Below are positions 56,568 to 64,000 of a stretch of 64,000 nucleotides of DNA, piece by piece. The notes under the pieces are model-generated. The model had not been told where the DNA came from. It worked only from the letters and a program-made list of their open reading frames with translations, and ran no database searches. The first letter of the stretch is position 1, and the number at the start of each line of letters is the position of its first letter. The stretch comes from Synechococcus sp. CC9605 (GTDB lineage: Bacteria > Cyanobacteriota > Cyanobacteriia > PCC-6307 > Cyanobiaceae): NCBI RefSeq assembly GCF_000012625.1, contig NC_007516.1, positions 1,364,001 through 1,428,000 on the forward strand. The letters run 5' to 3'. Made by a program: the position numbers and the translations under genes.

Positions 56568-56732
56568 TCAAGCAGCCTGCTGATTGCCTGAATCTTCTTC
56601 CTCGGAACGGATGAAACGCTTGCGTTGAGCGGATTCATTGCCAGACAGATCGTTCGCCTTTGAAGGCTCAACGGGTTTGCGCTTGGGTTTGTCCATGCCC
56701 ATCAAAAGGGGATGGATACCTCTCCTGCTCAT
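56568..56732 (-). CDS. Polar mini-protein, 54 aa
   Basis: ATG 56732. SRRGIHPLLMGMDKPKRKPV then EPSKANDLSGNESAQRKRFI and RSEEEDSGNQQAA. Highly charged, probably disordered. It overlaps a plus-strand frame at 56695; this strand looks slightly more natural. Confidence 0.45.
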   Translation of the reverse strand: MSRRGIHPLLMGMDKPKRKPVEPSKANDLSGNESAQRKRFIRSEEEDSGNQQAA

Positions 56733-56880
56733 TGAAGTTTCCTCTTATTCAGATCTCGCGTCGTGGTCTCACGGCCCATTCGCGTGGGCCAACTATCGCG
56801 CAGAACAGTTGCAGACGCGCTCCGCAATGCTTAAGAGAATCTTGCGAGTCGCCCAGAAAGACCAGCCTCAGAAGGACTAA
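56695..56880 (+). CDS. Hypothetical, 61 aa
   Basis: ATG 56695 (frame open from 56638). IKRGWIPLLLIEVSSYSDLA then WANYRAEQLQTRSAMLKRIL and RVAQKDQPQKD. Basic end. Competes with the minus-strand gene across 38 nt only, so both could be real. Confidence 0.45.
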   Translation: MPIKRGWIPLLLIEVSSYSDLASWSHGPFAWANYRAEQLQTRSAMLKRILRVAQKDQPQKD

Positions 56881-56934
56881 AGCAGCAAAGTGAGTCCACG
56901 AATCGAACACAACGCCCTACAGGGTGCTCCGATG

Positions 56935-57243
56935 ATTTGCATTCGAACCAGCCTCACCGCGGCAGGCCTCGCCATCGCCACCGCCATTCCTGCAAGCGCT
57001 GAGATCGTTGCCTCAACATGCCGACTGCTCAGCTACAACGGCCCCAACACCAGCGTGGAAACCTTCCGCTGTGATTTCATGCAGCGCGGCGGCAACGTGA
57101 TGGTGAACAGTGCTAAGCATGAGTTCAGCTTTCTGGCTGCTGAGCAGGGCGAGACGTACATCCGCATCAACTCGATCCCGCTGCGCTTCACCCGCACAGG
57201 GGAGTACACCCTGGAAGTGACCCAATCGCCTTGGTTGCGATGA
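56935..57243 (+). CDS. Exported hypothetical, 102 aa
   Basis: ATG 56935. Signal peptide (TAAGLAIATAIPASAEI) then STCRLLSYNGPNTSVETFRC and GETYIRINSIPLRFTRTGEY. Two Cys may form a disulfide in the periplasm. A CCCC-N4-GGGG hairpin motif follows 15 nt after the stop. Unknown. Confidence 0.65.
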   Translation: MCIRTSLTAAGLAIATAIPASAEIVASTCRLLSYNGPNTSVETFRCDFMQRGGNVMVNSAKHEFSFLAAEQGETYIRINSIPLRFTRTGEYTLEVTQSPWLR

Positions 57244-57430
57244 CTGTTGCGAGGACCACCCCAAATGGGGGTATCGAGAATCGGATGCACAAGAGTTGAT
57301 TGATTCAGCCGGCGGCAGATCCTGCAGTCAGTCGCCGGTCGTCGAGTGAATGCCCTGAGGCCCTCCATGCTCTTGGGGTTTTCCTCCTCGAATCCGAGAG
57401 AGTTTTGAAACTGACTCTTTCGGATGAATA

Positions 57431-57463
57431 AAGGAAGCCCTGGAGCCGTCACTCCAGGGTTTT
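57431..57463 (+). terminator. Terminator-like hairpin
   Basis: CCCTGGAG/CTCCAGGG with a six-base loop followed by TTTTCT. It lies 190 nt after the gene ending at 57243 in a gene-poor stretch. Confidence 0.65.
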
Positions 57464-57702
57464 CTCGTTTGGGAGGAGCTTGCGGTGTGAGGAACGCGCA
57501 AGGAAAAAGCCACAAGAGAAGGAAGCCACCCTCCCCGATTGCCTGTCGCCATGAAGACAAGATCGTGCGTGGATAAAAGCGCGACCAACCAATGAGTATC
57601 GGGTGGTTACGCAGTTCAGGATTTCTTCCGTGAATCTTCAGGGAGCATTGCCTCAGCAGACATCTCGATGCCCATAGCTTTCAAGCAGTATCACGCTCCC
57701 AT

Positions 57703-57879
57703 ATGTGCCCACTTGACCTTTCCAGTCTCAAGTGGGGCGATGACGGCGAGTTGTCTCCCAACGACACCCTCAACCTGGTGGAGCGATTGGCCAGAGCAGA
57801 AGAAATAAGCCGGGGGGCAGACCAATCGAGTCTCAACTCCAGTTCCCTTCCTCAGGAGGAACGATCACAAGAGTCCTGA
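57703..57879 (+). CDS. Polar mini-protein, 58 aa
   Basis: ATG 57703. CPLDLSSLKWGDDGELSPND then TLNLVERLARAEEISRGADQ and a Ser/Gln/Glu-rich end. Probably helical then disordered. Unknown. Confidence 0.5.
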   Translation: MCPLDLSSLKWGDDGELSPNDTLNLVERLARAEEISRGADQSSLNSSSLPQEERSQES

Positions 57880-57889
57880 TTTGAACGGC

Positions 57890-58117
57890 TTAACCAACCA
57901 GCCGGTCATCGGAATTCAAAAGCGCCTTTCCTTTCGCAACCCTCACCACTTCGCCTGAGAGCCCAGGGCTTTGATAAAGGACGCGATACACGTTCGTGAA
58001 AGCAATCGATTTAGCGCGTGCATTCACAAACGCCTTGAACTCAGTTTTGAAGCACTGTTCTTGAACCCATTGGTCGGGCCCATCGCTTCGCTCAACGCAG
58101 TACATCGTTTGGAGCAC
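57890..58117 (-). CDS. Hypothetical, 75 aa
   Basis: ATG 58117 (or 58105). TMYCVERSDGPDQWVQEQCF then KTEFKAFVNARAKSIAFTNV and YRVLYQSPGL. Alpha/beta, soluble. Convergent with the previous gene. Unknown. Confidence 0.55.
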   Translation of the reverse strand: MLQTMYCVERSDGPDQWVQEQCFKTEFKAFVNARAKSIAFTNVYRVLYQSPGLSGEVVRVAKGKALLNSDDRLVG

Positions 58118-58500
58118 AGAACATACGCAGCTTGATGAGGCTGTAGCCGCTTGCCCTTGATCGACATGCCAGCTTCGGGATCACGTCTTCAATTGATGAC
58201 GCCAAGCCTGGCGCCAACACTCTCAAAGGTTGTTCTTTCACCTTGAACGTCGATCAAAGGTAAAGGTGGATGCACACGACGGAATCACATCGCGTCGAGC
58301 GATGAGGGATGCGATTCCGCCACCGGTGTGCCCTCGAACGCACAGCACGGCACTTCGGTTGTATCCCCGCTCAACAGATTGAAATCGAGTCACCGACTAC
58401 CGAAGCGCGTTCACGCTTCAGCCTTCAGGGCGTGATCGTCGATGCCAGTGACGATTCCAATTCTGAGACCAATTCGTGTAAACTTTCAATAAGTAGCCTC
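58118..58500. other. 380-bp intergenic stretch
   Basis: No convincing gene; open frames here are low-complexity. Probably carries promoters of the two flanking genes; no specific motif recognised. Confidence 0.4.
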
Positions 58501-58506
58501 AGGTCG

Positions 58507-58767
58507 ATGATCAAAGCTTTGTTCTCCCTGTTGTTTGCAGCAGTGATGTGGGTTCAGGTGCCGCAGTGGCAGCCGGACTGGTCGCAGTGCTCCGTTGATA
58601 CCCCGGATGTGAACTGCCACTGGTACGTCACGGCACCCGACAACACTTTTGGTGAAGGCTTCAGCTGGGAGAACGCACCCTGGTTCAGTGCCGAAGGGCT
58701 TCGGGATGTGGGCGATCTGAACAACACAATGACCACGATCCACAGCCAGGCCTTTCCAGGCACCTGA
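58507..58767 (+). CDS. Small exported protein, 86 aa
   Basis: ATG 58507. Hydrophobic start (KALFSLLFAAVMWVQVPQWQ), then SQCSVDTPDVNCHWYVTAPD and GLRDVGDLNNTMTTIHSQAF. Two Cys in the mature part. The longer frame upstream is rejected. Unknown. Confidence 0.55.
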   Translation: MIKALFSLLFAAVMWVQVPQWQPDWSQCSVDTPDVNCHWYVTAPDNTFGEGFSWENAPWFSAEGLRDVGDLNNTMTTIHSQAFPGT

Positions 58768-58816
58768 CGCAGCCAGCAAAGCGTCGGACCTAACCTCACT
58801 CTTTAAAGAAACTTCA

Positions 58817-58942
58817 GTGAACGACTACTCAGCAGCCATCACCGGTCTCATCGTGGTCACCGTGGTGATCTCTGCAGCAGTCGTTTACGTGCTGGCTCAG
58901 CCAACCGACCTGCCCAGATACAAAGAAAACAAGGACCAATAG
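58817..58942 (+). CDS. Membrane mini-protein, 41 aa
   Basis: GTG 58817. NDYSAAITGLIVVTVVISAA then VVYVLAQPTDLPRYKENKDQ: one transmembrane helix and a polar tail. Shape resembles photosystem or NDH mini-subunits. Not identified. Confidence 0.55.
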   Translation: MNDYSAAITGLIVVTVVISAAVVYVLAQPTDLPRYKENKDQ

Positions 58943-59037
58943 CGGCCACCCCTTGGATGAACACTGACCGTGCCACCCACATCGCCCCGCAGGCCTGAAT
59001 CCTGAACTAGGGTCGGCAGAACTTCAGCACAACCGAC

Positions 59038-59211
59038 GTGAAAGGTCCGAACCTCGCTTTTGTAGGCGGCTCCGTAATCGTCGCGATCATGGCAGTGGTT
59101 GTTTTTATTGGAGCCGCCAACGCTGGTGACTGCCCCCGCAGCAAATCAGCCGAAGCCACCTCAGTGGAGGCCCATCACAACGCCGATGACAAGGCTGACG
59201 TTGAAGCCTGA
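59038..59211 (+). CDS. Membrane-anchored mini-protein, 57 aa
   Basis: GTG 59038. KGPNLAFVGGSVIVAIMAVV then VFIGAANAGDCPRSKSAEAT and an acidic/His end. One helix, then a polar tail with one Cys. Unknown. Confidence 0.55.
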   Translation: MKGPNLAFVGGSVIVAIMAVVVFIGAANAGDCPRSKSAEATSVEAHHNADDKADVEA

Positions 59212-59225
59212 TCGGCTCCACGACT

Positions 59226-59414
59226 TCAGCGAAGCGTGTCAACCTCAACTGGGGTGATTGTTTGGAGCGTGCTTAACGCTTCACCAATGGTCTGGCCAAC
59301 AAAGATCCCACCGGTTAGCACCGCAGCGAAACAAGCCATCCCGAGGATGAGTCCGGCTGCAATGCGAGTGGAGCTCGGTGTTTCCGCTTTTCTTTGCTCA
59401 GTGCTGAAACCCAT
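59226..59414 (-). CDS. Small membrane protein, 62 aa
   Basis: ATG 59414. GFSTEQRKAETPSSTRIAAG then LILGMACFAAVLTGGIFVGQ and TIGEALSTLQ. One helix. Convergent with the gene at 59038. A CCCC-N3-GGGG motif lies upstream at 59518. Confidence 0.55.
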   Translation of the reverse strand: MGFSTEQRKAETPSSTRIAAGLILGMACFAAVLTGGIFVGQTIGEALSTLQTITPVEVDTLR

Positions 59415-59662
59415 CTGACTTACTGCGACAAACCAGTTGTGGCTCAAACCGCTGCCGGTTTCAACTGGGCAACAAATCACTGCAGTGCTTTGCCGTAAGC
59501 CCTGTTCCCATACGGTTCCCCACTGGGGTATCGAGAAATGGTTTCAGTTTTGAAGCGATTTCTTTTGATTATGCAGATCAACATCGCGTTCAGCTTGATA
59601 CATACAAACGGTATCCATACGAACTCACATCAACAACCATCACGCATCTTGGGGGTTTTCGT

Positions 59663-59887
59663 TTGCGACCATTAGCGTCTTGCGGCTTGAAAAGACTTGT
59701 GCCTTCAAGGACTTCTCCACTCTCAGGGCCCTTCCGTGTGACCAATCCCAAACCCAAACGGTGGAGAACCGCCATCAAAGCCCGAGAGAATCAGCTGCTG
59801 ACTCTCGCCAAGGAAGCTTTGCAAGCGAAGAAGGAGAGAAGAGTGATTCATTTTCTGGACTACATCGATCAAGACATCGCTGCATAG
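59663..59887 (+). CDS. Basic hypothetical, about 74 aa
   Basis: TTG 59663. PSRTSPLSGPFRVTNPKPKR then AIKARENQLLTLAKEALQAK and ERRVIHFLDYIDQDIAA. Basic with a helical C-terminus. Start uncertain. Confidence 0.45.
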   Translation: MRPLASCGLKRLVPSRTSPLSGPFRVTNPKPKRWRTAIKARENQLLTLAKEALQAKKERRVIHFLDYIDQDIAA

Positions 59888-59945
59888 CCAGCATTTGGTG
59901 CGCCGAACCCCCAGCAGGAGGTTCTGTACCTGCTGCTAGGGGTAA

Positions 59946-59977
59946 CAAAAAGCCCCTGGAGATCTCACCTCCAGGGG
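59946..59977 (-). terminator. Terminator-like hairpin (minus strand)
   Basis: CCCCTGGAG/CTCCAGGGG, 9-bp stem with a seven-base loop and TTTTT on the minus strand. Similar in stem to the hairpin at 57431. Confidence 0.65.
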
Positions 59978-60179
59978 CCGGTGTCCCCCGTTTGACGACC
60001 AATCCACTTTCCTCCAGATAACTCGTGAAAGGGAGTGGGAGAACCGTTGGAAAAAGTCGTGGACACCGGCCATGGGTTGGTCGGCAACAGGCAAAAAAAG
60101 GCGGCATGGAATGCCGCCCATCTACAAGGGGACGAATGCGTCGAAGATGCTTGCGTCCCAGCGACACCACCCTCTTCAA

Positions 60180-60335
60180 TCAGTCAGCGGTGCCGTGGGC
60201 ATCGTTAACGAACTGCCAAAAAAGGGGGTGTTCCCTAAGCACCCAGATAACAACGTGGGGTTCAGCGACAGGTCGATCGGTTGTTTCATCCACAAAGGAA
60301 ACGACACACCCGTCTTGCGAAGGCTTGAAGGTCAC
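60180..60335 (-). CDS. Mini-protein, 51 aa
   Basis: GTG 60335. TFKPSQDGCVVSFVDETTDR then PVAEPHVVIWVLREHPLFWQ and FVNDAHGTAD. The frame continues upstream (WLHEAAVGRD) without another good start. Well-ordered beta-rich sequence. Unknown. Confidence 0.5.
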   Translation of the reverse strand: MTFKPSQDGCVVSFVDETTDRPVAEPHVVIWVLREHPLFWQFVNDAHGTAD

Positions 60336-60354
60336 GTCTCTGCCGACGGCCGCC

Positions 60355-60600
60355 TCATGCAGCCATGGAATTGAACTCTTGCCGATTCTTCAAAACTTGA
60401 GCATTGATGTGCATCAAAACATTGTCTGCTTCCTGAATAAACTTTTCCCGACACCATTCGTCAGACACCCATCCAGCTGCGTCCATCAGAGTGATGTATT
60501 GATCTTCAAGCGTCACAACCTTCGAGCGGTTAATTGATCTTCGCAGGACTAACTCAGGCTGCAGTAGTTGCTGATACCTGAGACCCGATAGAAACAACAA
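60355..60600 (-). CDS. Hypothetical, 81 aa
   Basis: Frame opens at 60600. LRYQQLLQPELVLRRSINRS then DAAGWVSDEWCREKFIQEAD and VLMHINAQVLKNRQEFNS. Helical, soluble. Stop lies 20 nt before the start of the 51-aa gene, same strand. Confidence 0.5.
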   Translation of the reverse strand: MLFLSGLRYQQLLQPELVLRRSINRSKVVTLEDQYITLMDAAGWVSDEWCREKFIQEADNVLMHINAQVLKNRQEFNSMAA

Positions 60601-60624
60601 ACTCTCTTCATGTTTGGGAAGCCC

Positions 60625-60654
60625 AAAAAGCCCTCCGCCAAAGGCAGAGGGCTT
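60625..60654 (-). terminator. Terminator-like hairpin
   Basis: AAGCCCTC/GAGGGCTT with inner GCC/GGC pairs and five T on the minus strand. It lies just upstream of the 60600 gene and would end an unseen minus-strand transcript from beyond 60660. Confidence 0.6.
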
Positions 60655-60811
60655 GAAATAATCTCAGGGATGCAACCTTGTTTCCATCCCATGAGGTGTT
60701 GTCCTCACATATGAATCGTGTCTGCAAGAGAGGGAATCGGGAAGCCCGTCATGGACAGCCTTTGGCTTGTCCCTCTGCCTGGGCACCCATCACAAGGCCG
60801 TGAGTCAGAAG

Positions 60812-60840
60812 ACGGTGGGGCGGTATCCCTACGCCCCAGA
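60812..60840. repeat. Small hairpin TGGGGCG / CGCCCCA
   Basis: Perfect 7-bp inverted repeat with a nine-base spacer in the leader of the gene at 60868. Function unknown. Confidence 0.5.
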
Positions 60841-60867
60841 CCATGTTCCAAGTTTTAAGGACGAACC

Positions 60868-61212
60868 GTGGGCGACACCAAAAAAAGCCCCGAGGTTTCG
60901 CGTGCGACTGGACCGACCAGCCTGCAGCAGATGGCACGTCCAAGCCTGATTCGACAGGGCTACGACAGAAATGCCCCGGGACGGCCCGAACCACTCAGGG
61001 GCGGCGAAATCAACTTCGAGCGGTCATCTGACCGGTGGTTTCGCCTGAGAAGGACCTGCAGAGCCTCTCAGCTCCGACCAACGGCCTTGGCAAGGGACTG
61101 CTCCATGCGGAGATACAAGGGCAGGAGCTTCGAGGGGACCTGCTTGAGGAACTCACGTTCGGCTTTGACCGTGGCCAACGCATGGATCACTTGTCCCTTC
61201 TGGTCTTCGTAG
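60868..61212 (+). CDS. Hypothetical, first about 58 codons protein-like
   Basis: GTG 60868: GDTKKSPEVSRATGPTSLQQ, MARPSLIRQGYDRNAPGRPE and LRGGEINFERSSD look coding; beyond 61045 the frame is antisense to the next minus-strand gene and loses protein character. The real gene may be shorter through a frameshift or stop change. Confidence 0.35.
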   Translation: MGDTKKSPEVSRATGPTSLQQMARPSLIRQGYDRNAPGRPEPLRGGEINFERSSDRWFRLRRTCRASQLRPTALARDCSMRRYKGRSFEGTCLRNSRSALTVANAWITCPFWSS

Positions 61213-61292
61213 CTGAAGACCTCAAGCCCTGCTGGTGAGACTTCAGCCCCAACCTTGCTCCCGTCCCTGAGTAGAAATCGCGCCACGTTCAT
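61068..61292 (-). CDS. Conserved hypothetical, 74 aa
   Basis: ATG 61292. NVARFLLRDGSKVGAEVSPA then GLEVFSYEDQKGQVIHALAT and EFLKQVPSKLLPLYLRMEQS. Alpha/beta, soluble. Unknown. Confidence 0.6.
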   Translation of the reverse strand: MNVARFLLRDGSKVGAEVSPAGLEVFSYEDQKGQVIHALATVKAEREFLKQVPSKLLPLYLRMEQSLAKAVGRS

Positions 61293-61388
61293 TTGAAGCT
61301 GGAAGTGATTGTCTGATGGCTTTTCCCTTGCAGAGCGGTTGTCTGCATTCCGAGACTTGAGCTGCCTCGTCCAGCACCAGCAGGGGCT

Positions 61389-61637
61389 TCAGACCCTTGG
61401 AACGATGTGGGTCACAAAATCGGCGTTAACCCAGTTGATAAAGCCGGTGTCGACATCGGCCACTTGGAACAACGTTGGAGTCTTGGGGTTCCTGGCACCG
61501 CCATCGACCCAAATCACATCGGCCATCCGCCAAGCCCCATCCGTGTCAGTGACGATCACGGTCATTCCCGACTTGACATGCAGAAAGACCGGATCCGACT
61601 TAGAGGCCGAAACGCTGCTCCCATAATCAACCGCCAC
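61389..61637 (-). CDS. DUF3104-like protein
   Basis: 82 aa from GTG 61637. HVKSGMTVIVTDTDGAWRMA then DVIWVDGGARNPKTPTLFQV and ADVDTGFINWVNADFVTHIV: the pattern of DUF3104, found mainly in marine Synechococcus. The start codon lies inside a perfect inverted repeat centred on a LexA-like box 13 nt upstream. Confidence 0.75.
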   Translation of the reverse strand: MAVDYGSSVSASKSDPVFLHVKSGMTVIVTDTDGAWRMADVIWVDGGARNPKTPTLFQVADVDTGFINWVNADFVTHIVPRV

Positions 61638-61687
61638 ACCCTTTAAGCTAGTACAGAAGTACTAGCTTAAAGGGTGTGGCGGTTGAT
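61626..61687. repeat. Perfect 29-bp inverted repeat with 4-nt centre, holding a LexA-like box
   Basis: Left arm 61626-61654 and right arm 61659-61687 are exact reverse complements around AGAA. The centre reads AGTACAGAAGTACT, one base off the LexA consensus. The left arm contains the start of the DUF3104 gene, and the right arm is a mirror copy of that same start region with no gene behind it. Confidence 0.95.
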
Positions 61688-61783
61688 GTCATCGCATCGG
61701 TGGTTTGCAGCTCCGCGAGCCCGTTCTGAGCATGGGCCGGGTCTGAGGCCCCGGCCTTGATGTGCCTGTTGCCCTAAGGGTGT

Positions 61784-62035
61784 TCAGAGGACTCCCAGAG
61801 GACCTTTCTTCTTCTTGCAGTAGCCAGCACCAATGTTCACCCAACCTGACAGGCAAGCTTTGCCATTGGTTGGGGCTACTTCGTAATGGATCGGAGAGAC
61901 GCACGTCGTCCCAAGGGTGTTCACGTAACCCAGAGGGCACTGATCATGACCTTCACCCTTGGGGATCTCCTTCTGAGCCAAGGCAGGAAGAGATGTGGAG
62001 GCAAGCAGTAGGCAGCTAGCGAGAAGAGCCTTCAT
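61784..62035 (-). CDS. Small secreted Cys-rich protein, paralogue of 4319..4552
   Basis: 83 aa from ATG 62035. Signal peptide (KALLASCLLLASTSLPALA) then CPLGYVNTLGTTCVSPIHYE and ACLSGWVNIGAGYCKKKKG. Same four-Cys frame as the gene near 4.4 kb, with a longer basic end. Unknown exported role. Confidence 0.75.
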   Translation of the reverse strand: MKALLASCLLLASTSLPALAQKEIPKGEGHDQCPLGYVNTLGTTCVSPIHYEVAPTNGKACLSGWVNIGAGYCKKKKGPLGVL

Positions 62036-62106
62036 CGCAATCAGGAGAGGAAAACGTTGCCACCTGGGTTTAGCCGATGCTGAAAGGCTTGCCTACTGCT
62101 CTTGAA

Positions 62107-62286
62107 TCACAGCAGCCACCAGCCCAACAGCAAGCCAAGAATCAAGCCCTTCAACCAGACCAAGGCAGCCATCTGGTACTCAGATAGTCCGAACTTTCCC
62201 TTGATCCAGAAGAAGGCCTTTTGATCTGCGAACAAGAGAGCACGGACAGGCTTCCAAACAACAAGGCCATCACGTCGCCAGTTCAT
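62107..62286 (-). CDS. Small membrane protein, 59 aa
   Basis: ATG 62286. NWRRDGLVVWKPVRALLFAD then QKAFFWIKGKFGLSEYQMAA and LVWLKGLILGLLLGWWLL. One C-terminal helix rich in Trp/Leu. Unknown. Confidence 0.6.
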   Translation of the reverse strand: MNWRRDGLVVWKPVRALLFADQKAFFWIKGKFGLSEYQMAALVWLKGLILGLLLGWWLL

Positions 62287-62530
62287 CAGCTCTCTTGAGC
62301 AGTGGAGTGCACCTGACAGGTTTAGGAAGAGAGGAATCAGATTTCAACAACTTGGTGCGACTCAGATCGCTTCAAGGGCCGGTGGCGGCATTGCATCCGT
62401 TTTCGCTCAACGAAATGCAACCTCGCCTATTAAGCCAACCAAGGATTTGTAACGAGCAGAACCTTTTGTCTCGTTTTCCCTGGACGCGACCAATTCACGA
62501 CCTACCTGTTGGATTAGCAGGGTTGGGTCC

Positions 62531-62701
62531 ATGAAAGCGACAAAACTAACCACCGCTCCGGAAGGCTTTGAGTACTACAGGATTTGCGACCGAGAAGGTG
62601 TCTGCCAAGTCGTCAGAGGCATGTGGGCAGCTCAGCACCTCACAGAGGACATCCGTGAGCTGAGCGCCACCAAGACAAAATATTCAGAGGATTGGGTTTA
62701 G
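62531..62701 (+). CDS. Hypothetical, 56 aa
   Basis: ATG 62531. KATKLTTAPEGFEYYRICDR then EGVCQVVRGMWAAQHLTEDI and RELSATKTKYSEDWV. Small alpha/beta. Unknown. Confidence 0.55.
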   Translation: MKATKLTTAPEGFEYYRICDREGVCQVVRGMWAAQHLTEDIRELSATKTKYSEDWV

Positions 62702-62920
62702 AGCACTGGACCACATCCATCCTTGGCGCAGGTAATCCCGCCGCCTGAGCAGGACCGGCTCACCATTGGGCATCTCCCGACACTTTTTAACGGATCGGCC
62801 GACTTGTATCAAAAAAATCAAAACCAGCTGTTTAGCATCAAGCTATACCTTCTCTATGTAAATGCCTGAGGCTAAAGAATAGAAATAGCGATTAACTTTT
62901 TGAGCCATTCTTCTGCAGCT

Positions 62921-63079
62921 ATGGCATTGGATCCCGCTGGGAAAGCTCGCATCGTCACGTCAGAAGAGCTGTCGGCCTGGTTCAACGAGCGGGTTGATCA
63001 ACTCACAAAGGACAAGCGCTGGCTGGACGCCAAAGCACTCGTCAGGGAGTTCTTTCTTCAGGGACCTTCATGCCCCTGA
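62921..63079 (+). CDS. Hypothetical, 52 aa
   Basis: ATG 62921. ALDPAGKARIVTSEELSAWF then NERVDQLTKDKRWLDAKALV and REFFLQGPSCP. Helical, soluble. Unknown. Confidence 0.55.
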   Translation: MALDPAGKARIVTSEELSAWFNERVDQLTKDKRWLDAKALVREFFLQGPSCP

Positions 63080-63266
63080 GGCTGTCGGGAACAGGGAACT
63101 TCGGTAGACCGCGCAAAAGGTGAGCGCATGTTGACCCTGCAGGCCTTAGGGGGATCTGCACCGAGGAGTCGAGGACCACAAAGGCTCTTCCCCGCACCAT
63201 TCGTTTGCACAGCGTGAGCTAGCGGCTTATGGGTCAGTCATAACTGCCTCGAGTAACCACCACCAT

Positions 63267-63365
63267 TCAGATGAGGTGCGTAGCCCTGGCTCTGTGATGT
63301 ATCCCCGTCAATGATTTAAGCCACACCAGAACAAGGACAGTGATTGGCAGCACCAAAGGAACCAT
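63267..63365 (-). CDS. Possible membrane mini-protein, 32 aa
   Basis: ATG 63365. VPLVLPITVLVLVWLKSLTG then IHHRARATHLI: one helix and a basic tail. Short and unsupported by context. Confidence 0.35.
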   Translation of the reverse strand: MVPLVLPITVLVLVWLKSLTGIHHRARATHLI

Positions 63366-63637
63366 GACAAGTGGCCCACCAGAAGGTCGAGGAGTGAAAC
63401 AACGCTGGTCTGACTCCCTGCATCGCCAGAAGGGAGTCAGTGCAGTGACCAGCGCCCAATGGTCAACGGAACAACCATTGGAAAGAAGGAGCCTTCGTCT
63501 GCGCCTTACTGTTCCACCATGGCTTCGATGAAAGAGGCCAGCGGCCACAAATGACGCGATGAGGCGGCACTAATGATTGACCCCAATGTTGCGGCACTGA
63601 ATCAACCAGTCAGAGCAAAGTCATCCGTGTCTGCTCA

Positions 63638-63739
63638 TTACTCAGTGGCCTGCATCAACCGCACAGCGCCATAGATGAGAACCAACACACCAACAATGGC
63701 CAGGCACTCTGCAGCAGTCAGGAACAGTGTGTTGAGCAT
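63638..63739 (-). CDS. Possible membrane mini-protein, 33 aa
   Basis: ATG 63739. LNTLFLTAAECLAIVGVLVL then IYGAVRLMQATE: one helix. Typical of cyanobacterial mini-proteins but short. Confidence 0.45.
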   Translation of the reverse strand: MLNTLFLTAAECLAIVGVLVLIYGAVRLMQATE

Positions 63740-63787
63740 CAAACCCACCCTGCATCTGACCTTGGTTTAAGGCTGCGGCGCATCAAT

Positions 63788-64000
63788 ATGGAGAGGGTCA
63801 ACCGACTTGTTTGGTTCGCTTTCCCACCGGGATCAAAAGGACGAATGTTTTCTTCAGTCAAGCCCACAACGCCACAGGCAATGCATCAACAGAGTGTTGC
63901 CACACCAGCATCAGGCTCACCGGCCAATGGGCATGGCTTCGGATCCACCAAGGGCTCTGCCTTTGGTCGCCAATTCGTACATCTCTTGGTGAATATTGTC
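63788..64000 (+). CDS. Partial hypothetical running off the window end
   Basis: ATG 63788 opens a frame that stays open to the last base (71 codons): ERVNRLVWFAFPPGSKGRMF, then low-complexity Ser/Gly/Pro/Ala region, ending AFGRQFVHLLVNIV. Starts at ATG 63845 also possible. Protein character is weak before the end. Confidence 0.3.
   Translation, partial: MERVNRLVWFAFPPGSKGRMFSSVKPTTPQAMHQQSVATPASGSPANGHGFGSTKGSAFGRQFVHLLVNIV

Noticed and set aside
1-64000. tRNA, rRNA, CRISPR arrays, IS elements or prophage
   Set aside because: No cloverleaf arms or GTTCGAATC-type loops, no spaced direct repeats of CRISPR size, no transposase or phage structural genes were seen.

Overview
The window looks like a chromosome segment of a marine picocyanobacterium, most likely Synechococcus (subcluster 5.1 type). 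Reasons: GC-rich coding sequence, a high-light-inducible protein, a phycobilisome linker, a cyAbrB regulator, a plant-type ferredoxin, a Synechocystis-like MntC, and many short genes from families I know mainly from marine picocyanobacteria (DUF1651, DUF3104, DUF3303, DUF4278). I see no tRNA, rRNA, CRISPR array, insertion sequence or prophage block. Species-level identity is inference.

Layout. 0-11 kb: end of a lambda-type lysozyme gene, a glycosyltransferase/metallophosphoesterase pair, nadA, two small exported redox or lipoprotein genes, then a DNA-repair block of MBL-fold exonuclease, ATP-dependent DNA ligase and Lhr-like DEXH helicase. 10-20 kb: mostly short conserved genes, with a DUF3598 gene and a lipase-like gene each broken by a frameshift, a methyltransferase/HLIP operon, a NUDIX hydrolase and an orphan ABC ATPase. 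20-25 kb: a manganese ABC transporter (mntC, mntA, mntB) interrupted by an acyltransferase on the other strand, then endonuclease III and ferredoxin. 25-38 kb: LexA-like boxes, DUF1651 and DUF4278 genes, a beta-lactamase-fold hydrolase, a short DnaA-box cluster, an epimerase, YccF, Cu/Zn superoxide dismutase, an RRM protein and a family 2 glycosyltransferase. 38-48 kb: a doubly frameshifted ferredoxin-MBL gene, DUF924, SelO, many mini-genes, cyAbrB, a lipocalin-like protein and a cytochrome P450. 48-52 kb: a phycobilisome linker followed by a run of broken genes (two amber codons, a frameshifted LuxR regulator, two fused gene remnants). 52-56 kb: a tandem duplication of a mini-gene, a LOG-family enzyme and PhoH. 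56-64 kb: a low-density island of small, mostly unrecognised genes with terminators, repeated hairpins and a perfect 29-bp inverted repeat centred on a LexA-like box.

How it fits together. The recognisable functions are redox and metal homeostasis (MntCAB, SodC, ferredoxin, thioredoxin-like proteins), DNA repair (ligase/exonuclease/helicase set, Nth, candidate SOS boxes), NAD synthesis and envelope or sugar chemistry. The unusual features are the number of intact mini-genes of 23-60 codons, several in ATGA-overlapping pairs, and five loci with frameshifts or in-frame stops. These may be true gene decay or base-calling errors. Within 49.7-51.8 kb decay is the more likely explanation, because nonsense codons and truncated fusions occur there together.
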